A DNA stretch of 64,000 bases from Pseudodesulfovibrio pelocollis (GTDB lineage: Bacteria > Desulfobacterota > Desulfovibrionia > Desulfovibrionales > Desulfovibrionaceae), in the NCBI RefSeq assembly GCF_030282845.1, contig NZ_JASTWE010000004.1, positions 45,931 through 109,930 on the forward strand, given 5' to 3'. The notes beneath the pieces were generated by a model. The model was not told the DNA's origin. It did no database searches and worked only from the letters and a program-made list of their open reading frames with translations. This document shows, piece by piece, positions 57,146-64,000 of the stretch (position 1 is the first letter of the stretch; each line of letters begins with the position of its first letter). The position numbers and the translations under genes were made by a program.

Positions 57146-57835
57146 TCATGCGGCCAGCGATCCCCCGGCGCGGCCGCCCACCAGGGGCTCGAGCCTCGGG
57201 GCTGCGACCCGGAACGCCTCCACCACGCGCGGATCGAACTGGCCGCCCGAGCAGCGGATGATCTCGTCGTGGGCCCAGCCAAAGGTGCGCGACCTGCGGT
57301 AGGGGCGGTCCTGGAGCATGGCCGACAACGAGTCGGCCAGGGCGATGATGCGTGCCCCAAGCGGGATGGCCACTCCCTTGAGACCATAGGGATAGCCTGC
57401 GCCGTCAAAGCGCTCGTGGTGGTGCAGGACCATGTCCACCACGCCGAGATTGTTCAGGGCGAGCACCGGACGCAGGATGTCGGCCCCGGCCTGGGGATGC
57501 CTGCGGATGGCCTGCCACTCGCTTGGCGTCAGGGTGCCGCGCTTGCCGAGCACCGCATCGGGCACGCCGATCTTGCCGATGTCGTGCAGATGCGCGGCCA
57601 CATGGATGATCCCGGCCTGAGCCACGGACAGGCCCAGCCCCAGGGCCAACTCCTGGGACACGCGCGCCACCTCGTCGGAATGCCGCCGGGTGGTCTGGTC
57701 CTTGGCGTCGATGGCAAACCCCAGGGACTCGGCGAACTGATGCAGGACGGTGGTCACGAAATGGGCCGAGCAGCCGCAATCCGGGTCCACCCCCTTTTTG
57801 CCGATGCCACCGCCATGCGCAGCGGGTTCACGCAT
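57146..57835 (-). CDS. HD-GYP domain phosphodiesterase
   Basis: A 229-residue protein. A short N-terminal part (with DPDCGCSAHF) leads to an HD-GYP domain: HLHDIGKIGVPDAVLGKRG with the HD pair, RHPQAGADIL, and HHHERFDGAGYPYGLKG with the GYP motif. HD-GYP enzymes break down cyclic-di-GMP or related dinucleotides and link to motility or biofilm control. The gene has AGGAGG before ATG 57835. A Fur-like site overlaps its promoter, so it may respond to iron. Confidence 0.92.
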   Translation of the reverse strand: MREPAAHGGGIGKKGVDPDCGCSAHFVTTVLHQFAESLGFAIDAKDQTTRRHSDEVARVSQELALGLGLSVAQAGIIHVAAHLHDIGKIGVPDAVLGKRGTLTPSEWQAIRRHPQAGADILRPVLALNNLGVVDMVLHHHERFDGAGYPYGLKGVAIPLGARIIALADSLSAMLQDRPYRRSRTFGWAHDEIIRCSGGQFDPRVVEAFRVAAPRLEPLVGGRAGGSLAA

Positions 57836-57884
57836 GCACACCTCCTGAAACAGCCTGGAACGCTTCTCTCTTCTCACTGGGCAT
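57828..57884 (-). CDS. Possible 18-residue leader peptide before the HD-GYP gene
   Basis: ATG 57884 with a strong GAGGAGG gives MPSEKREAFQAVSGGVHA, ending 8 bp inside the HD-GYP gene. It is too short to identify. Its Shine-Dalgarno and overlap suggest a translated leader that couples translation, or an alternative upstream start in another frame. Conservation would have to decide. Confidence 0.4.
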   Translation of the reverse strand: MPSEKREAFQAVSGGVHA

Positions 57885-57917
57885 GGCACTCCTCCTCGGC
57901 CCTTGCGGCCGACTCGG

Positions 57918-57946
57918 ACTATATTGATTATGAAAATCAATTTCAA
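57918..57946 (-). promoter_or_regulatory. Fur box overlapping a sigma-70 promoter
   Basis: GATTATGAAAATCAATTTC (57926-57944) matches the 19-bp Fur consensus GATAATGATAATCATTATC at 15 positions. On the minus strand TTGAAA (57946-57941) and TATAGT (57923-57918) are exactly 17 bp apart and embrace the box. The promoter reads toward the HD-GYP gene (ATG 57835), so Fur-iron would block RNA polymerase. Confidence 0.8.
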
Positions 57947-58125
57947 GATGTTTCTGTACAATTCCGGGCCATGCCCACACTGCCGCGATGCGCCAATAGA
58001 AACAGCCGCGCTGCGAGACGCCGGGTTGGAGCGGGCCGAGGCGCTCAATTAAATGGGCCGAAAACAAGAAAACGCCCCGCCCGGCTGGTGCGGGCGGGGC
58101 GGCAGGGCGCGGGGTTTCGGCCGGA

Positions 58126-58800
58126 CTATCGGGCGATCATGGCCCGCAGGAAATCGGCGCAGTTTTCGGTGTTGTGCGCCATGTCGTCCAGGCAGACAAT
58201 GAAGTGCAGGAGCTGGTAGATGTCCTTGAACTCGATGTCCTTGGCGTAGACGGCCTTTTGCAGATTGGTCTTGAGGGTTCGGACATTCTCGCGCTCGCGG
58301 CGGACCTTGCAGTAGTAGTTCTTGGTGCCTTCGCGGTCCAGAGACTCGCCATGAACCAGGGCGATGGTGGCCTCCAGCGCCGGGCCGAGCAGGATGGTGG
58401 TCCGCTCCACCGCGTCGAGCAGATAGATGAGGTCCTTCTGGATGTCCTCGGGGATGTCCACCTTGCGCATGGCCAGCCAGTGCAGGGCCTCCTGGGCGGC
58501 GTCGAGGATGTTGTCCTGGCTCTTGGTATAGCTCAGGAACAGGGGCTTCTCCACGGGCATGAACAGGCCCCGGGGCAGATGGTTGCGGATGTTGCGCTTG
58601 ATGACGTCGGCGTGGTTCTCGATCTCGTCGATGGTCCGGGTGAGCTCCTCGAACTCGCGGCACATTCCGCCGCCCACATAGCATTCAAGCGACTCGTCGA
58701 TGGTGGCGATGCACTCGGCGATCTTGTTGTAGTGTTCGACCAGTCCTTCCATGGGGTCTCTCTTGGCGAGCAGACCGAAAAACGGCAATCTGATGGACAT
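58126..58800 (-). CDS. PhoU-like DUF47 partner of the phosphate transporter
   Basis: A 224-residue all-helical protein of the DUF47/PhoU-like group (RLPFFGLLAKRDP start, then IDEIENHADVIKRNIRNHL and a late LLHFIVCLDDMAHNTENC). Such proteins often sit with a Pit phosphate transporter and are thought to control it. The gene is downstream of pit by 41 bp on the same strand. GAGGG lies before ATG 58800. Confidence 0.88.
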   Translation of the reverse strand: MSIRLPFFGLLAKRDPMEGLVEHYNKIAECIATIDESLECYVGGGMCREFEELTRTIDEIENHADVIKRNIRNHLPRGLFMPVEKPLFLSYTKSQDNILDAAQEALHWLAMRKVDIPEDIQKDLIYLLDAVERTTILLGPALEATIALVHGESLDREGTKNYYCKVRRERENVRTLKTNLQKAVYAKDIEFKDIYQLLHFIVCLDDMAHNTENCADFLRAMIAR

Positions 58801-58841
58801 ATTTCTACCCTCGTGAAAGATTGTTCAAAAATTCGTGTGAC

Positions 58842-60080
58842 CTAGCTGTAGCACAACCATTTGAGCAGCACAAAGAAAATGATACTGGTCAGGGCGGCGA
58901 TGGGCACTGTGGCCACCCAGTAGGACACGATGCGCAGCAGCACCCGGAAATCAACGGCCTTGAACCCGCGCGCCAGCCCCACGCCGACCACGCCGCCCAC
59001 AGCCGCGTGGGTGGTGGAGACCGGCAGGCCGAGGTTGGAGGCCACCAGCACGGTGGAGGCCGCGCCAAAGTCCACGGCAAAGCCGCGGGTGTTGGTCAGG
59101 GTGGTGATCTTCTGCCCCACGGTGGCCATGACCTTGTGCCCGAGGATGCTGATGCCGAGCGCAATACCCACCCCGCCGAGCACGAGCATGGATGTGGGGA
59201 TGTCCGCCTGGGAAAACAGCGCCTGCTCCTTGGCAATCAGGTAGATGACCGCGACCGGGCCGATGGCGTTGGCCACGTCGTTGGCCCCCTGGGCCAGGGC
59301 CACGTAACAGGACGTGCCCACCTGCATCCGGCGGAAGACCCGCTCCACGCCCTCGGCCCCCTCCTCCTCATCCATGACCATCTTGCCCACCAGCTTCCTG
59401 GACACGCCCCATGTCAGCAGGGACAGCCCCGCGGCCAGGGCCAGGGCCGTCAGCCAGTGCAGCTCAAGGGACTTGCCCGCCGGGGTCTTGTAGAGGAAGG
59501 AGAGCGCGATGAGGGAGACGGTGAAGGCGGCCCAGATGGGTGCCCATCGCTTGGCCTGCTGGATGAATTGCTTTTTGTAGAGGATGTATTTTCGGATGTG
59601 GGAGAAGACGCAGTAGGCGATGGTGGCGGCGAAGAAGGGGGAAATGACCCAGGAAAGGACAATGCCGCCCAGCTTGAGCCAGTTGACCACGTCCGGCCCG
59701 CCCACCACCAGCCCGAACCCCATTATCGCGCCGACGATGGAATGGGTTGATGAGACTGGCAGTGATGTGAGCGTGGCTATGAGCATCCATGTGGCGGCCG
59801 CGAGCAGGGCGGCGAACATGCCGATCATCATCAGCTTCGGGTCCGAGATGGCCGAGGCGTTGATGATGCCCTTGCTCACCGTGGCCGTGACGTGGGAGCC
59901 CATGAACACCGCACCGACGAAGTTGAGGATGCTGGCGATGAACACTGCCTGACGCACGGTGATGGCGCGCGCTCCCACGGCCGAGGCCATGGAGTTGGCC
60001 ACGTCGTTGGCCCCCAGGTTGAAGGCCATGAGAAAGCCCGCGCCCAGCGACAGGTAGAAGAAGAGATCGTAAATATCCAT
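58842..60080 (-). CDS. pit: Inorganic phosphate transporter, PiT family
   Basis: A 412-residue membrane protein with about eleven helices. PiT signatures occur twice, once per half: FNLGANDVANSMA-type near the start (GANDVANS) and ALAQGANDVANAIGPVAVI in part near residue 230, plus SVSSTHSIVGAIMG and LPVSTTHAAVGGVVG. It imports phosphate with a cation. It lies between phoR-like and phoU-like genes, one phosphate module. GAGGGG is upstream. Confidence 0.93.
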   Translation of the reverse strand: MDIYDLFFYLSLGAGFLMAFNLGANDVANSMASAVGARAITVRQAVFIASILNFVGAVFMGSHVTATVSKGIINASAISDPKLMMIGMFAALLAAATWMLIATLTSLPVSSTHSIVGAIMGFGLVVGGPDVVNWLKLGGIVLSWVISPFFAATIAYCVFSHIRKYILYKKQFIQQAKRWAPIWAAFTVSLIALSFLYKTPAGKSLELHWLTALALAAGLSLLTWGVSRKLVGKMVMDEEEGAEGVERVFRRMQVGTSCYVALAQGANDVANAIGPVAVIYLIAKEQALFSQADIPTSMLVLGGVGIALGISILGHKVMATVGQKITTLTNTRGFAVDFGAASTVLVASNLGLPVSTTHAAVGGVVGVGLARGFKAVDFRVLLRIVSYWVATVPIAALTSIIFFVLLKWLCYS

Positions 60081-60108
60081 TGTTTGGCCCCTCTTGCGAG
60101 GGTGTTGG

Positions 60109-61923
60109 TTAGACGTTGACCGGCCGCTCGGGGACCGGTTTGTTCAGACGGAAGCAGAACCGGGCGCCCCGGGTGTCTTCTCCGTAGCCGTCATGCCAGA
60201 TTTCGCCCTCGAAGTTTCGCACGATGCGGCGGCAGATGGCCAGCCCCAGGCCGGAGCTGCCCGCGCCGTCGATGGTGTTCTCGTCCACCCGGTAGAATCG
60301 CTCGAAGACCTTGAAGCTGTGCTCGCGCGAGATGCCCGGCCCCTGGTCCTCGACGCAGAAAACTATGGATTCGCCGTCGTCCTCGGCGCTTACGGTGATC
60401 ACTCCGCCCTCGGGGCTGTACTTGACCGCGTTGTTGAGCAGATTGTGAAAGACATGCAGCAGCCCGTCGGACTCGGCCATGACGAGCATCTCGTCCTCTG
60501 GCGTGCGGCTTTTCAGCGTGATGGAGCGCTCGGCAGCCCAGGGGGTGACATCTCCCACAGCCCGGCCCATGCACTCGCGCCCGGAGACCGGCGACAGGGC
60601 AAGGGTCTCGCCCAGCTGCTCGGACCGGGCCAGGGCGAGCATGCTGGAGATGACCTTGTCCATGTGGTCGGCGTTCTTGAGGATGATTTCGAGGAATTGG
60701 CGGCCGCCCTCGGGCGTGGCGGGCGGATTGTCGAGGAGGGTTTCGGAGTAGCCCTTGATGGAGGTCAGGGGCGTTCGCAACTGGTGCGAGGCGTTGGCCA
60801 CGAAATCCTTAAGGCTCTTCTCGCTTCGCTTCATCTCGGTGATGTCGTAGAAGACCAGGATGACCTTGCGCACTCCCTTGTAGTCGAAGAAGGGCACCCC
60901 GCTGACCTCCACGGTGCGCGAATCCATCAGGTCCATCTGGACAGTGGCCTCGTTCACCCCCGCGTCCGGCCCCTGCTCGGCCAGCAGCCTGTCGGCCAGA
61001 TCCTGTATCTCGAAGCGGCGCGTGACCTCGATGGGCGTGCGGCCCACGGTGCTGGCGGGCAGGTTGAACATCTCGTCCAGCGCGCCGTTGAAGGACTCGA
61101 TGCGCCCCTGGGTGTTGATGGTCATGACACCCTCGCGCATGCCGTCGAACACGGCCTGGAGCTGGCCCCTCTGGTCCTCGATGATGCGCACGTTGCGCTC
61201 GATGGACTGGGCCATGGCATTGACCGACTGGGCCAGGGGCTTGAACTCGCCGCCGGGCAGGGCGCGCAGCCGCTTGGCGTAGTCGCCCTCGCCGATAGCC
61301 CTGGCCAGCTCGGAAAAGGCCGTGATGTCGCGGCTCATGTTGCGCGACATGAGCGCGCTCAGGACCCCGGCGCAGATCAGGGTGATGAAGAATATCCAGG
61401 AGAAGTTCTCGCGTAGCGAGGCCAGCCGCGCATTGACAGTGGAGATGGGCACGGCCAGCCGCAGCACCCCCGGCGGCATGCCCGGCACGGCCTCGGCCCG
61501 GACCGCCACGTAGAGCATGTCCTTGTGCACGGTGCCGGAGTAGCGCACATCGGTCCCGCGCTCGCCCTCCATGGCCGCCGCCACCTCGGGCCGGGCGCTG
61601 TGGTCCTCCACCGTCCCCAGCTCGGCGTAGGGCACGTCCGAATCGGCCGCCACCCTGCCGTCCACGATGTAGGTGAGCCGCACTCCCAGCCTGAGCCCAA
61701 GGGCCTCCACCAGCGCGGCGAACTCCCGCTCGGACCCGAAGGGCGGGTGGTTCTCCACCAGCCACTTGAGGGCGTCGAGTTCGTTGAGGGAACGGCGCTC
61801 CGTCTCCCGCACCAGTTCGTTGCCCACGATGCTGGTGGTGTAGAAGAAGACCACGGCCAGGACCACGAGCAGCAGCGCCCAGGTCCACAGCAGGATGCGC
61901 ATTTGGAAGGAATGAAGCTTCAT
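60109..61923 (-). CDS. phoR: PhoR-like sensor histidine kinase
   Basis: A 604-residue kinase. Two membrane helices (about 11-31 and 177-194) enclose a periplasmic domain of about 145 residues. Then come HAMP, PAS (QLQAVFDGMREGVMTIN) and HisKA with H380 in VANASHQLRTPL, and the ATPase (FHNLLNNAVKYSPEGG, GSSGLGLAICRR). This order matches PhoR with a periplasmic sensor. No phoB regulator is in the window. It lies ahead of pit and the phoU-like gene, with a Pho-box-like repeat upstream, so it likely controls phosphate genes. AAGGTG precedes ATG 61923. Confidence 0.85.
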   Translation of the reverse strand: MKLHSFQMRILLWTWALLLVVLAVVFFYTTSIVGNELVRETERRSLNELDALKWLVENHPPFGSEREFAALVEALGLRLGVRLTYIVDGRVAADSDVPYAELGTVEDHSARPEVAAAMEGERGTDVRYSGTVHKDMLYVAVRAEAVPGMPPGVLRLAVPISTVNARLASLRENFSWIFFITLICAGVLSALMSRNMSRDITAFSELARAIGEGDYAKRLRALPGGEFKPLAQSVNAMAQSIERNVRIIEDQRGQLQAVFDGMREGVMTINTQGRIESFNGALDEMFNLPASTVGRTPIEVTRRFEIQDLADRLLAEQGPDAGVNEATVQMDLMDSRTVEVSGVPFFDYKGVRKVILVFYDITEMKRSEKSLKDFVANASHQLRTPLTSIKGYSETLLDNPPATPEGGRQFLEIILKNADHMDKVISSMLALARSEQLGETLALSPVSGRECMGRAVGDVTPWAAERSITLKSRTPEDEMLVMAESDGLLHVFHNLLNNAVKYSPEGGVITVSAEDDGESIVFCVEDQGPGISREHSFKVFERFYRVDENTIDGAGSSGLGLAICRRIVRNFEGEIWHDGYGEDTRGARFCFRLNKPVPERPVNV

Positions 61924-62036
61924 TCACCTTGCTCCGGTTTTGTCGTTTGGCAGGGGCATGCGAGCTTGAACGGGCACCGCCACACGACGCCCGCGCTCTG
62001 TAACACAATCGTCACCGAAATGTAATGTCTTATCGC

Positions 62037-62054
62037 GTTACAGTTCTGTGACAA
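62037..62054 (-). promoter_or_regulatory. Possible Pho box upstream of phoR
   Basis: On the minus strand TTGTCAC-AGAA-CTGTAAC forms two 7-bp half-sites spaced 4 bp, as in a PhoB box (CTGTCAT-N4-CTGTCAT); each half has about five of seven matches. Other TGTAAC/GTGAC-like repeats follow toward phoR. It lies about 115 bp before the start codon, within a 270-bp non-coding region. Confidence 0.5.
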
Positions 62055-62196
62055 CGCATTTCACCAACCATACCGGAGCATTGTCGCAATCACGTGACGC
62101 CAGCGGCCAAATTCTGTCACACTTGGCGACCGGCCCTCGCGAGCTGTTTTGCACACGGCCGCCTCAACAGGAAACAGACGTGACGCTCCGGCCCTT

Positions 62197-63288
62197 TCAG
62201 GCCGGGGCGTCCTCGCCATCAGGGCCGCGCCCGGACCGGGCGTCTCCCTCCTCCAGCACCACCCGGTGTCTGGGCAGACACCCGGGATGGTTGGCCTGGA
62301 GAAAGGCGACAAGCCCCTCGCGGACCAGACAGCGCAAGTCCCACGCCCGGGAGGCGTCCGAGGCGCTGACCAGGGCGCGAACAGTCATGGTCTGCGGCCC
62401 GGCCTCGGTCACCTGGAGCAGGCAGGTCTTGCCGTTCCACAGCTCCCCTGCCCCCTGACACAGCCGGAGCAGTTCGTCGCGCAGCGGGGCCAGGGGCGTG
62501 GCGTAGTCCACATGCAGGAAGACCGGGCCGAGGATCTCGGCGCTCTTGCGCGTCCAGTTCTGAAACGGCGTTTCGAGGAAATAGGTGATGGGCACCACCA
62601 GCCGCCGCATATCCCATATCCTGACCACCACGTAGGTGAAGGTGACCTCCTCGATGCGACCCCACTCGCCCTCCACGATGACCACGTCGTCGAGGTTGAT
62701 GGGGTGCGTGAGCGCGATCTGGATACCCGCGATGATGGAGCCGAAGGTCTTCTGGGCCGACAGGCCGAGCACGATGGAGAGCACGCCCGCCGATGCCAGC
62801 AGCGTGCCGCCGAGCAAGCGGAAGCGCTCGAACTGCATGAGCACCCCGGCCAGGGCCCCGAACCAGATGAGGACCACCACGATGCGCTGGAGCACCTTGA
62901 CCTTGGTGTGCACCTGGCGCGCACCCAGATTGTCGGCCACGGACACGTCGTATTTCCAGTCCACCAGCACGGTGAGCGCCCGGCAGACAAGGGTCATGGC
63001 CCAGGCAGCGAGCATCACCCACGCCCCGCCGAGCAGCGACAGGGCCAGAGAGGCGGCCCCAGGCTCCAGCCCGCCCGTCGGAATCAGGGCCGAGGCCACG
63101 GCCAGGGCGGCCACGGCCAGGACAAGGGGCGCGACCCTGGGCGTCATCTCGGTGGCCAGCATGGTCCAGAGGCGGTCGCTGCCGCCCCGCTTGGCCTTGA
63201 GCCAGCGCATGGCCGCGACGCACCCGGCCAGCACGGCGGCCGCAGCCACCGCCCGAAGCGCCCAACCCAGAATATTCAGCGGTTCCAT
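62197..63288 (-). CDS. MscS-family mechanosensitive channel
   Basis: A 363-residue membrane protein. Four or so hydrophobic segments lead to the MscS domain: LSIVLGLSAQKTFGSIIAGI in the pore helix region (the TM3-like helix), HPINLDDVVIVEGEWGRIEE, and RRLVVPITYFLETPFQNWTR. A short C-terminal alpha/beta domain ends in an acidic tail (DGEDAPA). It should open on membrane tension to release solutes. ATG 63288 has GGAGGGAACC upstream. Confidence 0.92.
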   Translation of the reverse strand: MEPLNILGWALRAVAAAAVLAGCVAAMRWLKAKRGGSDRLWTMLATEMTPRVAPLVLAVAALAVASALIPTGGLEPGAASLALSLLGGAWVMLAAWAMTLVCRALTVLVDWKYDVSVADNLGARQVHTKVKVLQRIVVVLIWFGALAGVLMQFERFRLLGGTLLASAGVLSIVLGLSAQKTFGSIIAGIQIALTHPINLDDVVIVEGEWGRIEEVTFTYVVVRIWDMRRLVVPITYFLETPFQNWTRKSAEILGPVFLHVDYATPLAPLRDELLRLCQGAGELWNGKTCLLQVTEAGPQTMTVRALVSASDASRAWDLRCLVREGLVAFLQANHPGCLPRHRVVLEEGDARSGRGPDGEDAPA

Positions 63289-63369
63289 GGTTCCCTCCAG
63301 GGGTTTGCAGCCTGAAGCATACCAGACATGCCCGCCCTGTCCAGTTTGGTCTGGCAATCGGCCCGGGCC

Positions 63370-63412
63370 AAAAAACACGAAACGCCCGCCTCCCTTGTGG
63401 GGAAGCGGGCGC
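63370..63412 (-). terminator. Terminator after the RRM gene
   Basis: On the minus strand GCCCGCTTCCC-cacaa-GGGAGGCGGGC (with one T-G pair), then GTTTCGTGTTTTTT. It lies between the RRM-gene stop at 63444 and the MscS gene. Confidence 0.8.
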
Positions 63413-63443
63413 CGTATATCAGGACGGATCCTTAACTACGGAA

Positions 63444-63707
63444 TTACCAGCGGGGACGTTCTTCGCGAGCCTTGGCTTCGTTGACCTTGATGTTGCGGCC
63501 GCCGAAGTCCTTGCCATCCAGAGCGGCAATGGCTTCGCGAGCGCCGGCATCGTCCATTTCAACGAAACCGAAGCCGCGGGGACGACCGGTTTCACGATCC
63601 TCGATGAGGTTGACGGAAATCACTTCGCCGTAGGCTTCGAAAGCGGAGCGGACGTCGTCTTCAGTGGAGGACCAGGACAGATTGCCGACATACAGTTTTT
63701 TGGACAT
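63444..63707 (-). CDS. RNA-binding protein with one RRM
   Basis: An 87-residue single-RRM protein. RNP2 is KLYVGNLSW and RNP1 RGFGFVEM; the C-terminal part is basic (AKAREERPRW). Bacterial glycine-rich-type RRMs of this size are RNA chaperone-like and are often cold induced. ATG 63707 is preceded by AGGAG with a 10-nt space. The upstream 290 bp hold a possible -35 TTGACT and an AT-rich leader. Confidence 0.93.
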   Translation of the reverse strand: MSKKLYVGNLSWSSTEDDVRSAFEAYGEVISVNLIEDRETGRPRGFGFVEMDDAGAREAIAALDGKDFGGRNIKVNEAKAREERPRW

Positions 63708-64000
63708 TCGATTTTTTCTCCTGAGAAAGTGGTGTTGCAGTGGCGCACATGCGCCTATATCAATAAAGGCAGCGTACAAGATGCGCACGCTGCCTCCCGA
63801 TATTCCTGTTCGTTTTCAACCAGCCCGGGCCACAGGGGGCCACGCCTCCGCGGGCGTTGCTGGCGTTTGAGGCCCACCTATTCTCCATCTGCCGACGAAA
63901 GTCAACACATATTTTCACTCTCCCGATAAAAAAAACCCGAACCAGGATGCCTGGCCTTGAAGAAACACGCCCATCACCCTGTCTGGAAAGGATAAAAATA
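63708..64000. other. Promoter and leader region of the RRM gene, right edge
   Basis: No gene is supported here. On the minus strand TTGACT (63905-63900) is a possible -35 with a weak -10 (AATAGG) 17 bp on. The leader of about 170 nt is fairly AT-rich near the start codon. At 63942-63954, CCAGG-atg-CCTGG followed on the minus strand by TTCGGG and eight T could end a gene beyond the right edge. Confidence 0.4.

Overview
The window is GC-rich, densely coded DNA from a sulfate-reducing-type deltaproteobacterium, most likely the Desulfovibrio/Pseudodesulfovibrio group. This rests on the bacterioferritin type, the HesB-like selenoprotein, the Liv/CoA-ligase operon style, short hairpin repeats of the kind I associate with that group, and the general gene content. 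It is inference from sequence recognition, not from a database search. I saw no tRNA, rRNA, CRISPR array, prophage or transposase.

Layout. 1-1.1 kb: a periplasmic ZraP-like metal chaperone behind a sigma-54 promoter, plus the first codons of another gene. 1.1-9.4 kb: a riboflavin/translation cluster (dCMP deaminase, ribD, ribE, a glycosyltransferase, ribBA, ribH, nusB, leuS), broken by the glycosyltransferase gene and a 115-bp palindromic repeat. 9.5-10.6 kb: an AT-rich orphan nuclease gene set between leuS and lptE-holA. 10.8-16 kb: lptE, holA, radC, acylphosphatase, lon. 16-19.8 kb: three paralogous TPR genes and one unknown gene. 20-28.1 kb: FmdB-type zinc ribbon protein, hemC, a small gene with a near-perfect sigma-28 promoter, cobT, a WcbI/glycosyltransferase pair, pyrR with a shikimate-kinase-like gene and a cysteine-cluster protein, and a tandem pair of HesB/IscA-like genes. 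The first of that pair reads through an in-frame TGA as selenocysteine. 28.3-37.5 kb: a branched-chain (or aromatic) amino-acid ABC importer co-transcribed with two AMP-forming CoA ligases, then a CBS-ACT protein. 37.6-42.8 kb: an uncharacterised five-gene operon (ATPase-GNAT, aminotransferase, deaminase, SGNH hydrolase, GNAT). 42.8-46.7 kb: a sigma-54 two-component system whose kinase has a periplasmic c-type haem motif. 46.8-50.5 kb: a YeiH-like exporter and bacterioferritin, with a second copy of the palindromic repeat at the bfr stop codon. 50.5-57.1 kb: glnA, a PflX-like radical SAM protein, UspA, sugar transferase, glycosyltransferase, ilvD. 57.1-64 kb: an HD-GYP gene under an apparent Fur-controlled promoter, a phosphate module (phoR-pit-phoU-like), an MscS channel and an RRM RNA-binding protein.

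The strongest signals beyond routine annotation are: (1) the selenocysteine HesB gene next to its cysteine twin; (2) the two-copy imperfect palindrome, one copy flanked by a 15-bp duplication that repeats the end of bfr; (3) the sigma-28, sigma-54, Fur and Pho-type promoter sites; (4) the shikimate-kinase-like protein lacking a shikimate-binding arginine; (5) the orphan HsdR-like nuclease inside a conserved housekeeping gene order; and (6) the uncharacterised five-gene operon at 37.6-42.8 kb.
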